Of a stretch of 49,486 nucleotides of DNA, positions 21,673 to 33,189 are shown in pieces. A model generated the notes under the pieces. It ran no database searches. It saw nothing but the letters and a program-made list of their open reading frames with translations, and was not told the origin of the DNA. Each line of letters opens with the position of its first letter. The first letter of the stretch is position 1. The translations under genes were made by a program, and so were the position numbers. Source of the stretch: Falciphora oryzae (lineage: Eukaryota > Ascomycota > Sordariomycetes > Magnaporthales > Magnaporthaceae); NCBI GenBank assembly GCA_000733355.1, contig JNVV01000060.1:4577-54062 (forward strand), in the 5' to 3' direction.

Positions 21673-22527
21673 ATGGCGCCCAGGTTGCCGCCCGGTGCTG
21701 GTCGGCCCGCTGCCGCAGCTCGAGGCAAGCCTCTGCCAGACAACGATAACCACGGCAAGAACTACGTCACCACTCATAGCCGCTGCCACCCCGCCGGGAC
21801 CCGTTCTCCCTCCTGCTCCCCCGAACCGCCAAGCGCGGAGTCAAGTACGGCTGAAGCACACTCCCGAAGCGCGCCCGGCCGACACGTTCAACCAGCAAAC
21901 GGCCGGCATCCCGGTCCGACAGCAGGGCCCGCGCGGCCATGAAGCGCAAGGAGAATACAACACCCGTCGTGCAGGCGTCCTGGCCATCAAGAAGGCATGA
22001 CGGCCTTCTACACCCGCCGGGCACCCGCATCCCCTGCACGGTCCTGCAGCTCGACGCCGTCCAGGTGCTGCAGAACAAGACGCGCGAGTCCAACGGCTAC
22101 TGGGCCGTCCAGGTCGGCGCCGTGCCCAAGCGCGACGGTACCGCCACGGCTTCCGGGGCCAGGGCGCCTCGCACGGAAACTCCCTCAACCACCGGACCAT
22201 CGGCTCGGCCGGTCCCCCGAGGGCAGCGGTTCAAGGGTCCTGCCGGGCAAGAAGATGCCGGGCCGCAGCGGGCAGAGCGCCACGGTCCAGAACCTGGCCG
22301 TGCTAAAGGTCGACAACGAACTGGGCATCGTGGCTGTCAAGGGCACCGTCGCGGGCCCCAAGGGCGGCCTGGGCAAGATCCAGGACGCGGTTAAGAAGCC
22401 GCCCTCGCCCGAGGAGTTTGTGCGGCAGTCCAGAGAGGCCGTCCTGTCCCGGCGCCCGACTCGGAGCTGGTCGCCCAGCATGCCCCGCACAAGGGCCCTA
22501 CCCATCGAGGACCTGGCCTTGGAATAG
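21673..22527 (+). pseudogene. Mitochondrial large-subunit ribosomal protein uL3m relic
   Basis: Pieces in all three plus frames follow a fungal mitochondrial L3 protein: a Pro/Ala-rich presequence (MAPRLPPGAGRP), [33 protein letters not shown], then [20 protein letters not shown] and [15 protein letters not shown]. After a gap come [34 protein letters not shown] and [20 protein letters not shown], ending IEDLALE and a TAG at 22527. The Trp in KYGW is a TGA (21852-21854). There are several frameshifts, and the middle of the protein (between VPKR and GFRGQG) is deleted. The functional mitoribosomal gene must lie elsewhere, so this is a displaced, decaying copy. The gene symbol used in yeast would be MRPL9; I leave it blank because this copy is dead. 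Confidence 0.8.
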
Positions 22528-22781
22528 TGGAAGAGGAGGGGGGAATTGGGGTTGGTTTCGTCGGGGGGAACTCAAGTCCGTTGTTTGTAGTATATCACGC
22601 GGGCATGTAAATTCATCTGTTTTACTCGTCTTTTTAACTTCTATTGTACAATGTACGTGTATGGAAGCATGACTGCCGGCTCCGCGGAAGGAAAATATAG
22701 ATACAAGAGACTTTTCCCCCACACCCATCCAAACAAAACCCACCCAGGGCTTCTTTTTTGGTTTCCTTATTTCTTGTTCAT

Positions 22782-22937
22782 CTACCTGAATCCCCTCGTC
22801 GTAGGCTGGTCATCCTCGCCGTCGTCCAGGTAGTCCTCGAGCGACTTGTGAGCTGCATGCCCCTGAAGGGGTCGCTGCCGGTGAGCAGGTCGATCTTGCA
22901 GCCGTCGAGCTCGAGGCTCCACTCGGTGGTCTCGAAC
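22782..22937 (-). pseudogene. C-terminal fragment of an unrecognised gene
   Basis: The minus strand encodes FETTEWSLELDGCKIDLL, then TGSDPFRGMQL. After a 2-base frame change it continues KSLEDYLDDGEDDQPTTRGF to a TAG at 22782. A CAG immediately before the first exon-like part (GAATCCAG/GG) could be a splice acceptor. It converges on the uL3m relic and may have been moved together with it. Family not recognised. Confidence 0.4.
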
Positions 22938-22975
22938 ATGGCCCTGGATTCGACCCGCACACCCCACGTTCAGGC

Positions 22976-24899
22976 TTGCCATGCGATTGAACGATCTGCA
23001 GTCTCCGCGCTTTCTTTCTTTCATTTCCCCTTCCTTTCGCACTTCCAGTGTATCTAAATTTTATTAGGAGCAAAATTATCGATTGAATTCAGTATTTAAC
23101 TCCGGGGAAAAGTAGGTTGTATTCTCGTCGCCAGAAACAGAGTGCACAGGTGCAGCCACACGAGGTCAAGCAGCTACAGCAGCCACAGGATTGAACGAGC
23201 AACCTCAGATATTTCTCTCCCTTCCGCTGTCCTCGCTTCAATGTTATCTTCGTATACAGGACTGCATGGGTACGTCTCCGCCTCACTACCAATAAAACTT
23301 GCATCAAACTCGCATTAGCGCCTTTCCTTCCTTATCCTCAGCGGCGAAGCCGTGGCTCGAGCCAGCAAGCTGCATCAAATTGACTGCACTTGCAGCATGA
23401 AAACGATCGCCAGCGATAGCCAGCGGTTCCAGGCAGCCCAGGTATTCCTCGGGCGAGAGGGTACATGGCGAGCAGTCGTGCATGCGTGCGTCTCTACTTG
23501 GCTCTGCCGGAGGTACATCCGTGGCTGCCGCCAGGACCCCTGGCAATCTGTGTCGACTAACAGGACCGGGTACCGTACCTGGGAAGCCCTTGCCCAAAAC
23601 AAACAAATTGCTTATGGCCGGCTGGAAAATACAGCCAGCCAGTGCAGCCTCCTGTGGCTGTGGAGGCACAGTCTCCGTGGCTCTCCTTGAGCCTCCCTTA
23701 CACTATCCCCCCAGGCGCTGACGTCCCGGCAGCGCCATGGTGCCTGGGTCTGAGCCCAGCCTCCTAGTCTCAGCAACGGCGTACGGCGCAGGGAGTGACT
23801 GCGTTTGGGTTATTCAAGAGGTTGAGGCGTTGGACCTCATCTCCCTGCCGCTTGCGTGAAGGGAAGGTGGTGATCGAGTTTTGGTCCGCCTGTTCAACAA
23901 CGTGGGGAGGCAGTTCCGCAGTCGCTCGCGACCTGAGGTGATTCACTTCCAGCGGCCCTGTTGATGATGCCTTCCGGGGTGATTCACCTCCGGTGGGCCC
24001 GTCGGTGACGTCCTCTTTGGTTCCGGGTGACGGTGGGACGTGGGTCCCTCCGTTGGCTCTTTCCCGGGCCGTGAGTTGGCCTATTTGCAACAGGTGGTGG
24101 AGGGAGCGGTCCCTCCGGGCTGCCGTCGGACCGGGTATAAAGCGGTCGCTTCCGACCTCGTTGCGATCCGGCTTCTGCACCTTTTCACTACCGACCACAA
24201 CCACATTCTGCTGCGCCTGTTCCGGTCTGCCTCTGCCATCCGGTCTGCACACTTCCTCTGTGCGCCCTTCGCCTGTCTGCACGCCTGCGCGCCCATTTTT
24301 CGTCCTTTTCTCCGATCGTCTGTCGGCAACCTTGCGGGTCATCTTCCCGTCTTAGCCACGTCTCTCCATCTCGATCGCCTTATCAGTGGCCTCGCTTTTA
24401 TCCTCCCCCCAAAACAATCGGTCTCCGATTGTTAGTTGCTAACTTGTTTTTACCGTTCCACCCGAACAAAAATACAAGTTACCCTTGATCATCACTTATT
24501 GCTAGAAATACCTTTTAACGCCAAAATGTGTCTATGGAGAAAAAAAACCTAACAGTATGGGATTCATTGGATCGCAACTGCGTACACAGCCACAATCCTG
24601 CTCTGTGCCTCGATGAAGCGCAGCCAAAAACTTTGGGGGTGTGCTATGATGTCAACCGCCCACCATATACGCCGAGCTGTAGCCAAGAAGGTGGGGCCGC
24701 ACACACCTGCAGGCGCAGTATTCCCTCCTGGAACCACTGCGACGGCGGGATTTTTCTAACGACTCCAGTGCAGCTGGTCGGAGCGTCACTGTGCGACGGT
24801 CTGATAACAGCAATTTCTGTTTTTAAAAACTGGTCGGCACCCTCTCACCTGAACAACTAAAAGCCACCTACACCATCAACTCTACACCATCAACGAACA
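22976..24899. other. Gene-free stretch with one promoter/LTR-like module
   Basis: Near 24130-24150 GGGTATAAAGCGGTCG lies in a GC-rich block with GGTGATTCAC repeated at 23938 and 23979. This could be an LTR remnant, but no termini were found. A doubled CTACACCATCAA at about 24866-24892 lies next to the LINE fragment and may belong to its 3' end. Confidence 0.3.
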
Positions 24900-25267
24900 A
24901 GAGCCAGTATCCTGTTTCAAAGGCGTAGCTATTATAAGCCCTGTATATTTAAAAGGGAAATAGGCCGGGTGTATGCAAACCGGGAGAAGTTTTGCCGTCT
25001 TTTATAAATGGGTTGTAAACCTGCCAAATAGGCCGGCCTTAGGCCTTCGGGTATTATTTACCGGTTTGGCCGCTGCGGTTAAAGGGTGATTTTCCAGCAC
25101 TGTATTAATACGGGCCGCAAAACGGAAACGGGTTTATTCCAAAAGCGCCTTAGCGTTTGGGATTCCAGATTCGTAATGTAAGGCGTTTATTGTAACAGGT
25201 CTTAGCCCTACTATAGCAAGCTACAGCAGTGTCAAGCCTGGAAAGGGGGGGTTCTCTTAGGGAGATC

Positions 25268-25808
25268 TGTAACAAACGGCGGCCTCCTTAGGGAAGGGAG
25301 GTCACGTCTGAAGGGAAAAGGGGGGTCTCAGAGGTTCAGCAACTCAACAGTCTGGTTCGTGCAAAGCTCGACAAGCTAATGATGACAAGAAACAAGAAAC
25401 GATTGCTTGGCCTTCGAACTCCCTTCATAGGGGGTCCTGCAGGCCCTTTTTATGCACAGCCTCCCAGCCACCCCTCGGCTGCCGTCGGCAGAGTCTCCTC
25501 CTCCATGATGCCCGTCCGGGCTGGCTGTGCTTGGGTGCGTCATGGTCTGGAACAACATGCCACTGACCCTTTGGTCTGGAACAACATGCCACTGATCCTC
25601 TGGTCTGGAACAACATGCCACTGACCTCCTGGTCTGGAACAACATGCCACTGACCTCCTGGTCTGGAACAACATGCCACTGACCTCCTGGTCTGGAACAA
25701 CATGCCACTCTGGCGTACGCCCCTTTGGCCACTACCGGAGTCCCCCCTTGAGGCTACCGGTGGCGGTCCTTAGGGCTGCTGATCGTGGCTGCGGATCGGG
25801 GTGTTACA
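25268..25808 (+). mobile_element. Solo LTR 2, nested in LTR 1
   Basis: 541 bp, TGTAACAAACGG ... GGTGTTACA, flanked by perfect AGATC duplications (25263-25267 and 25809-25813). It belongs to the same subfamily as LTR 4 in opposite orientation, including an internal 29-bp minisatellite (25536-25706, about six units). Confidence 0.94.
25536..25706. repeat. 29-bp minisatellite in LTR 2
   Basis: About six units of the form TGGTCTGGAACAACATGCCA plus nine variable bases. The reverse-complement array in LTR 4 has about twelve. Confidence 0.92.
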
Positions 25809-26631
25809 AGATCTCAGAGGTCCAGCAGCTCAACAGTCGTATTCGTGCAGGGCTAAACCAGCCTATGGTAAAGATAAAACAGAAACGATAGCTTGCCCTC
25901 CAGACTCCCTTCACAAGGGGGTCCTTCGGGCCCTTCTTATGCCTGGCTGTCCGGCCGTCCTTCGGTTGCCGTCGGCACGCCTCCTCCTCCGCGGCGTCCG
26001 TACGGGGCTGGTTATGCTTTGTCCCCTTATCAGGGTTCGGAGCTTGGGTGCGCCTTGACCGGGCTGAGCGTCCGTATCTGCGGAGGCTAACCGGCGGGCA
26101 TGTCATAAAGCTAAACTCTTTTGATCCGCACGTCCTTCAGGGCTTGCGCCCCTCTGGCTACCACCCGGGGTCCTCCCCTGAGGCCACCGGTGGCGGTCCC
26201 TAGGGCTGCTGATCATGGCTCTGTGCGGGGTGTTACATTTATCGGTATGGTTTTCCAAACTGGTACCGTTACCCGAAAAGACGCGGTTAAAACTTTATCG
26301 ATCCGTTCGATCAAATAGCTTTAGCAGATAAGTTATTACTATTCCGGCTTATACGGGCATGGTTTAATTTTGCCCCTATACTACATTTCGGCCCTGTATA
26401 ATGCCGTTAGGATAATAACCGTCGTTACAGCTTTATAAACCAAATGTGTTAACAGCCCTCCCAGGGAATAGGTAAGCTTTCAGAAGTGGTTGGCAACGCT
26501 TTATGCTTTTACGGCCTTATTATTAACGTACAGCTTGAAATTAAGCCTTTGGTTAAAAAAAAAAGCCTAACTATCGTAAAATTGCAGGATTTTCAAAGCT
26601 TTTTATAACTTGTTATATAGTAAGGCCTTCC

Positions 26632-27187
26632 TGTAACAGGCTCGGGTCCTCTGTAGCAGGCTACAGCGGTGACAGGCCTGGAAAGGGGTGGTTCTCTCAG
26701 GGAGATCCCAGAGGTCCAGCAGTTCAACAGTCGTATTCGTACAGGGCTCAACAAGCCTATGGTACTGGGTAGGTAGAAACAAAAACGATAGCTTGCCCTC
26801 TAGACTCCCTTCACAGGGGGTCCTTCGGGCCCTTCTTATGCCCTGGCCCCCCGGCCGTCCTTCGGTTGCCGTCGGCACGCCTCCTCCTCCGTGGCGTCCG
26901 TCGGGGCCTATCTCTTCAGCTGTTGTCAGCCTACTTCCTCCGTGGCGTCCGCCCGGGGCTGGATATGCTTTGTCCCCCTTCAGGGTTTGGAGCTTGGATG
27001 CGCCTTGACCGGGCTGGGCGTCCGTATCTGCGGAGGCCAGCCGGCATGCGTATCATAAAGCTGAACTCTTTTAATCCGCACGTCCCTCAGGGCTTGCGCC
27101 CCTCTGGCCACCACCCGGATTCCTCCCCTGCGGCCACTGGTGGCGGCCCCTAGGGCTGCTGATCATGGCTTTGTGCGGGGTGTTACA
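26632..27187 (+). mobile_element. Solo LTR 3
   Basis: 556 bp, TGTAACAGG ... GGTGTTACA, with perfect CTTCC duplications at 26627-26631 and 27188-27192. It is inserted in the LINE reverse transcriptase region and closely related to LTR 1. Confidence 0.94.
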
Positions 27188-27648
27188 CTTCCGCCGTAAC
27201 CGCCGGGGTTATGGGGTTTTTCCGTTTAAAGAAATGCATAAGCTTGCATTTTCCTAGGTTAAAAGCAACCCGGTTAACCCTACCCTAACGGAGGATTTCC
27301 GTTACCGTTACCCCTACTTTACGGAAGCACTCCTCCGGGGAGTTACCCGTTACGCAAATGCTTATATCGTCCGCGTACCCGTACTTAACCGCTTTCGTTT
27401 TAAGTAGGATTTCGGCCATATAAAGTATAAATAGGACCGGTAACGCCGGTAACCTTTGAGGTAACCCGCAATCCGGGGAGAAAGGGGGTGCCGTAGCGTT
27501 TTCCAAACGCACTTTCACCAGCCTGTTTTTTTGTAAAAGATAATACCTATCGCACTAGCGTTAGGTCCCACCCTTAATCCAGTAGCCTCCGGCGGAGTAC
27601 GGCGTTGAAGGCCTTATATACGTCCATAGTAACGAAGGCGGCGGTTTT

Positions 27649-28364
27649 TGTAACACCCCGATCCGCAGCCACGATCAGCAGCCCTAAGGACCGCCACCGG
27701 TAGCCTCAAGGGGGGACTCCGGTAGTGGCCAAAGGGGCGTACGCCAGAGTGGCATGTTGTTCCAGACCAGGAGGTCAGTGGCATGTTGTTCCAGACCAGG
27801 AGGTCAGTGGCATGTTGTTCCAAACCAGGAGGTCAGTGGCATGTTGTTCCAGACCAGGAGGTCAGTGGCATGTTGTTCCAGACCAGGAGGTCAGTGGCAT
27901 GTTGTTCCAGACCAGGAGGTCAGTGGCATGTTGTTCCAGACCAGGAGGTCAGTGGCATGTTGTTCCAGACCAGGAGGTCAGTGGCATGTTGTTCCAGACC
28001 AGGAGGTCAGTGGCATGTTGTTCCAGACCAGGAGGTCAGTGGCATGTTGTTCCAGACCAGAGGATTAGTGGCATGTTGTTCCAGACCATGACGCACCAAA
28101 GCACAGCCAGCCCGGACGGGCATCATGGAGGAGGAGACTCTGCCGACGGCAGCCGAGGGGTGGCTGGGAGGCCGTGCATAAGAAGGGCCTGCAGGACCCC
28201 CTATGAAGGGAGTTCGAAGGCCAAGCAATCGTTTCTTGTTTCTTGTCATCATTAGCTTGTCGAGCTTTACACAAACCAGACTGTTGAGTTGCTGAACCTC
28301 TGAGATCCCCCTTTTTCCCTTCAGACGTGACCTCCCTTCCCTAAGGAGGCCGCCGTTTGTTACA
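27649..28364 (-). mobile_element. Solo LTR 4
   Basis: 716 bp in inverted orientation relative to LTRs 1-3 (plus strand reads TGTAACACCCCG ... CGTTTGTTACA). Perfect GTTTT duplications at 27644-27648 and 28365-28369. Longer than LTR 2 mainly because its 29-bp array is longer. Confidence 0.94.
27749..28096. repeat. 29-bp minisatellite in LTR 4
   Basis: About twelve near-identical units starting GTGGCATGTTGTTCCAGACC; the last two are degenerate. The apparent Val/Pro/Gln/Cys-rich open frames here are repeat artefacts. Confidence 0.95.
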
Positions 28365-28725
28365 GTTTTATGCTTTTGGAATGCGCGTTCAACCTCGTAA
28401 GCCACGCACGCCGTTAAATCGGTGGCGGCCTTTTTAAAGGTAGCCCCGGCGTGTTGCGGCGCTATCAGCCCGTACTGCAGCGCGAGGGATGCCATCCGCG
28501 AGGACACCAAACGCTCCAACCCTTTCCCTAGGCACGGAAGCAAGGCTATCGGGCGGTAGGATTTCGGATCCGTTATATCCGACTTATTCGGCTTTTTAAG
28601 CATTACCACTTCCGCGGTGCGGAAGGGGCCTGGGCGGTGCCCGGCCCTAAGGCATGCTTCGAAAAGGGCCCTAACGTATTCCCCTATAGCCGGCCATGCC
28701 GCTGTGACCGAGCGCCAGGGTAGGA

Positions 28726-29106
28726 AGGGACGTCGGTATTAAATAGGTAAAGAGGGGCACGGACGGAGCGAGGCCTGTTATGTGGAGATGTGGAGGGCAC
28801 AGGTGAAAGAGTGCAAGGAGACGGAAAACATTAGAAGGTGGGACGAGCTTGGACGCCTATTGTCCGAGTTATTACCTAGCTACATGTACCATATTGGACT
28901 TCGATAGACTAGACTTGACAATTTCATTTGTTCTATGAACTGTCTTTCCTCCTCCCAGCTATTCGAGATTCTGTGGGCCTTCTCCTAGACAGCAGTCCGG
29001 GCCAGGGCGAGAGGACGGATTTATTCCCCACCACAGCACGACCGGCTGGATTAAGGGAGAGCTCAGATAAGGCGACGGAGATCCTACACGCGGGGTGGTA
29101 GATATG
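28726..29106. other. Intergenic, no feature seen
   Basis: Lies between the truncated 5' end of the LINE and the 3' end of the SNF2 gene. Confidence 0.4.
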
Positions 29107-32100
29107 TTAGCTAGGTTCATAAGAGAACATGTTCCCTGTTGATGCCCTACTTGCCTCCAGGCTGCTGAGGCCGTCATATGTGCCAGCCTCGGCTTGCGGC
29201 GCTATCAGAAGCCCCTCGAGTTTCTTCTTCGACTGCTGAAGTTCCAGCACCCGCTGTTTTCGCCATAATACTTTCCGTAAGCGTGCTGGCCACGCCATGG
29301 TGTTGCGGTTGTCCATGGCATTTAAAAGGGCATAAGGGGCTGACTGACCTCTTCGAATGTGTCTCTCACGAAGAACCGCACCGTAGTGACTTCACTCTTC
29401 TGGCCAAGCCGGTGGATTCTAGCCAGGGCTTGTTCCTCGACGGTAGGGTTCCTGGACATGACGTGTTATCCCACCCGAACTAAGAGTACGATGGGGGGTC
29501 CCATCCGAGGGGCCGGGAACATTACCAGTGAGGCTCCATCAGAAACGCTTGAGATGCTTCGGTGAGTGTAAGCCTGGGGGACAAGCGGAGTCAGCACTAA
29601 AACAGACACTTGCTGGCCATCACATTTGCGTCCAGGGGAAAAGGGGGGGGGGATCGCCAAGGTGTACCCAGCCGCGCCGCAGGACAGCGTTAGAAGAAGC
29701 ACCTTCACTCCTGGGTCTTTCCTGAACCGTTCGATGACGGCGTGTCGCTGGCGCTGAGGCACTTTGCCGTCGAACCGCTCGTAGCGGATACCGGCCTGGT
29801 CCAGTCCAACCTGGACAAGATCCAAGGTCATTGTCCAGCTCGAGAAAACAACACTGAGCCCCTGAGTCAGTGAACAGAGCAACATAAAAGTGGGCACATC
29901 ATAGCATTTAGTAACACATTTGTACACACCTCTTCTTGTCGGCGGGTAGGCTAAGTAGCTTCGATATCAGGGCGGTGACCTTGCTCGAGAGCTGACAGCC
30001 GGCCAAGGACCGATCCGAACTCCCTGACCCATGACCCGCCGGACCGAACCCGTCCTCCAGGGTCCCCCAGCCCAGAGACACGGGCGCTATGTCGTGTTCG
30101 GGGCTGTGCTTGCAGGTGACAGGTTGGTTGCGCGTGACCGCGTGTCTCGCGCAGTCTGCGCATACAAAGGATAAGCAGCGAGCGTAGAACGGCCCGGTAG
30201 CGGATGGGCCGTCGTCACCGTCAAAAGTGGCCGTGGTCAGGCTGCAGGACGCCAGGCAAAATGCGCATGCCACCGGGTACATCTCGCGGCGGTGGTCGAA
30301 GGCGAGCTGTGCGGTGGAAGCCCAGTCCCCCACGGCGGCGCCGTCGGCAACCTCGTCACCGCCTGCGAGACTGTGCCTGGAGGTGTAGTTGACCCCGAGG
30401 TCGCACACCACCCGGAGGGCGTTGATCCTCTGCAGCACCGTGATGTAGGACACGGACGCTGGCCCGCCGTCGTAGGCCTCTTCGATCCGGGACAAAGTCT
30501 GGGCCTTGAGTTCATCGTATAGCTTTCTTTCCTCCGGGGAAAACTCGACCGGGAGTTTGAGGTTGGTTCTATTTGGTAGCTCGATGACGGTCTTTGGTCG
30601 CCGGAGGACCAGTCCGCCGGTCAGAGCCCTAAGTTTCTTTGCCGCGTCTTCGACGTTCCCTGATTTCCAGAGCCGCCCGATATCCCACTCGAAGCGTGTC
30701 GCGTCGTCGTAAGGGTGAGCCCGAATAAACTTGAGGAGGCTTTCTAGGTCCCTGATCCCGTTCTGGACAGGAGTTCCTGTAACGGCCCATCTTGATGTAG
30801 CCTTCAGGGAGCATACTGCCTGCGACATCCGGGATTTTGCGTTTCGGATCATATGGGCTACTGCAGTCAGCCTATCCTTTGAGAAAACATCAGGGGCGGT
30901 GTTATGTGGTATGTACCTTCGTCGAGAATGATCCTACTCCAGGGAGCTGAAAAGAGAAAGCTCTTCTGAGCTGCGCTTGGGCTGACCCAGTCCAAAGCCA
31001 CTGTGTGATATGTCGATAGTATAATATGATACCGTGCTGCCTCCTCGGTGCTGTTGAGCTTTTGGTCTCCGTAATGGAGACACCAGGTCATTGCGCCGGG
31101 TTTGACATGCCTTGAATTGAGCGCATGGGGTTAGTCACTTGAAGGGAAATCGAAGGCACGAAGTAATAGAATCACTGGCAAACCAACTCGCTTAGCTGCT
31201 CTTGCCATGTATCCAGTACTTTTTCGAGCGGGGTTATGTGTCAGTACTTGGGATTTAGTAATAGCAGAAGCCCAAGTCGGGCTCGGGAAGGGATGGGTGC
31301 TTACGGGGAGGCGGAACGATAATCAAGGTTGGAAGACATCCCAATTTCGGATCAACGCTTGTGCTCCGGAACATTTCACTGTGATCCGTCGCCGTCAATG
31401 CTATCATGGTGAGTGTCTTCCCTAATCCCATCGGGTCTGCGACGATGCCCCCGCAAAACTCTGGGGGTTGGTCGGTGTGGCATGACTGGGATATTCGGTT
31501 AATAAAGCTAGAAATTTGCTAAAAGGTTAGACGGTCTTCGTATAATAGTGGATAACTATAGGGGAATGAGGCCAACGGACAAGGCCGCATGGTCCGTCTG
31601 TGTCAGATCCCAGAAGTCCGCCGACTGGCGGCTGAAATCCCACCCAGACTCCCGCCGCAGTAAAAACGTGAGCGCCTGCTTTTGGTGCCTAGGTGCCAGG
31701 CGTAGCGCGTAAATGTTAGTGAATGAAACCACCACACATGCATGGTTTCAGCGTATAGATAACTCACATCTTGAGGGACGTCCGGATGATGTCCTCTGGG
31801 GAGTGTGTCTCGGGGAGATTTTCGTGAGCGTCTGGAATCAGCTCAGGGGTATTATGTGGACGACCGACGGCCTCGAATATGATGCCCTCGGCGTTTGTAC
31901 CCTCTTTGGACAGGTCGAAAACCATGGGGCAGCAGCTGGGATCCAAGGAGGAGAGTCGATGGGGGTTGCAGTATTTCACATTCTGGTCGCAGTTTTTGGG
32001 GTCCTGGAGATAGACGTCCGCCTGCTGGAAAAAGTCGCCGACGTCATCGCACATATCTGCAGGCCCGTAAACAATGAGGTGTAGCGTGCATTTCTGCGTG

Positions 32101-32777
32101 ACTTCGCCGAACTGAGCTCTGTGGTTGCCCTTCAGTTGCAGCGTCCGGGAAGGGTCGATCGCGCATAGGGTCTGCAGTCTCAGCGCCGGTGCGCCCAGCA
32201 TCGCTTGAACAATGAGGTCGTACTCGGTGGAAAACTTGCCACAGTAGGCCAAGTCAATAGACTCAGACTTGAAGCTGCAATCCGGTTCGATGGTCACGGG
32301 GAAACCGGCTATCACTGGTTGAATACTAGTTGGCGGCCCCTTGCAGCTGCCAGGCAAACTTATCTAGGTAGTGGAAAGTGGTTTCTTAGCACCATAGTAC
32401 AATATCGAGAGCCCTGGTGTGAGTTGATGTACCATTCCGTAGCAGACAGCTTGGTTTGCGCCGTCGTCTCCTTTCTCGGGGAGGCATTCTTCTATACCTT
32501 TCGCATGTTCGTGGGTGGCGAGCTGGTTGGTATCTCCCCAAGCTGGCTCGACGATGGTTTGCGAAGCTCCATTCGCGGACTCACTGCCCGGTTGCGAAGC
32601 TTCACCGTAGGAAGTGAGGAGGGGCAGAGGGTGCAATTGGGAGGGCATCAATGGCTCAACAATTGCAGCGTGTGAGCCTGACCAAGAGCTTCTGAGAGGA
32701 GGCGGGGCTCTGCCGCTCTCCTCCTGGAGCAGCTCCTGGCCAAAAGGCGATGCCCGCTTTCGAAGCGAAGAATCCAT
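29107..32777 (-). CDS. SNF2-family DNA-dependent ATPase, RAD5/HLTF-like
   Basis: Multi-exon gene with matching phases: 32401-32777, 31768-32346, from 31688 (end uncertain, about 31570-31600), 31305-31485, 31176-31218, 30917-31110, 29926-30857, 29668-29861, 29526-29573, 29349-29451 and a last exon ending at 29107. The last donor/acceptor pair is ambiguous. The protein is about 950-980 aa. Order: variable N-terminus; QALTFLLRRESGW; P-loop GGIVADPMGLGKTLTMIAL; LIIVPPPLLDTW; RIILDEAH (DEAH restored by splicing 30858-30916); RWAVTGTPVQN; a degenerate Cys-rich insert CAFCLASC ... CADCARHAV ... CKHS in the RING position; then SVVFSSWTMTLDLV, RFDGKVPQRQRHAVIERF, LLTLSCGAAGLTLTEAS and ARIHRLGQKSEVTTVRFFVRDTFEE. 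A nuclear chromatin-remodelling/repair ATPase by family; the exact pathway is not established. No stops or frameshifts. Confidence 0.9.
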
Positions 32778-33189
32778 GCGGGAAAGCAGAATGGATCGTT
32801 ATCTTCCATGCAGCGACGAGGTTTGTGTGGAAGTGATTGCCTTTTATCTAGGTGCTTCCTTCTATTCCCTCCGGCACGAGAAATCTGCATTGGATGTCAC
32901 AACAGAATCGGAGGCCGCGCGGGTGCGACCAAATGTTATTGGTTGCGCCTGCATGCAGAAGGCGGTGGCTGTGTTGGGGAGGTCCGACGAGACGGGCTCG
33001 CACAGCCCACCCGGCTCTGGTGAGGCAGACGGATTGCGACGAGGTAGAGCCCGCCCGGCCTGACCTGACCTCGATTGAATTCGCGCAACGGACAAGTGCC
33101 ACCCACCGTGCCGGCCCTTTCCACGAAATCGGACTTCATCCTCTCCTCCAAGACTCCAGCGGCAGCGATCGTGGCTGCCGCCTCTCTTC
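32778..33189. promoter_or_regulatory. Shared intergenic region between two divergent genes
   Basis: 412 bp separate the start codons of the SNF2 gene (minus) and the NACHT-zinc-finger gene (plus), so promoter elements of both must lie here or overlap 5' ends. No strong TATA box was seen. Confidence 0.5.

Larger units (their letters stand above)
25191..26237 (+). mobile_element. Solo LTR 1, itself interrupted by solo LTR 2
   Basis: Begins TGTAACAGG and ends GGTGTTACA. Flanked by perfect TTTAT duplications (25186-25190 and 26238-26242). Without the nested element it is 501 bp. It lies inside the LINE and shares its sequence with LTR 3 (for example ATAGCTTGCCCTC and TGCGCCTTGACCGGGCTG). Confidence 0.92.
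24900..28725 (-). mobile_element. Tad-like LINE fragment, RIP-damaged and cut by solo LTRs
   Basis: On the minus strand the reverse transcriptase can be followed across four pieces. 28370-28725: RTAEVVMLKKPNKSDITDP, KSYRPIALLPCLGKGLERL, AGATFKKAATDL. 27193-27643: FVTMDVYKAFNAVLRRRLLD, LENATAPPFSP, GYADDISICV with the YADD box at about 27366-27377. 26243-26626: NFKLYVNNKAVKA, LTYSLGGLLTHLVYKAVTTV. 24900-25190: SGIPNAKALLE, AARINTVLENHPLTAAAKP, KYTG. Stops fall where Trp (TGG to TAG after TEILR) or Gln would be expected, which fits RIP. The 5' end of ORF2 and all of ORF1 are missing. The breaks coincide exactly with three inserted LTRs. Confidence 0.85.

Noticed and set aside
24100..24450. Possible fifth LTR with a TATA box
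   Set aside because: No TG...CA ends, target duplication or second copy was found, so only mentioned as a weak module.
27725..28255. 176-codon open frame rich in Val-Pro-Asp and Cys-Ser-Arg-Pro
   Set aside because: Falls entirely in the 29-bp minisatellite and flanks of solo LTR 4.
25191..28364. CRISPR-like array from the 29-bp repeats
   Set aside because: Units are contiguous without unique spacers and lie in LTRs of a eukaryotic genome.
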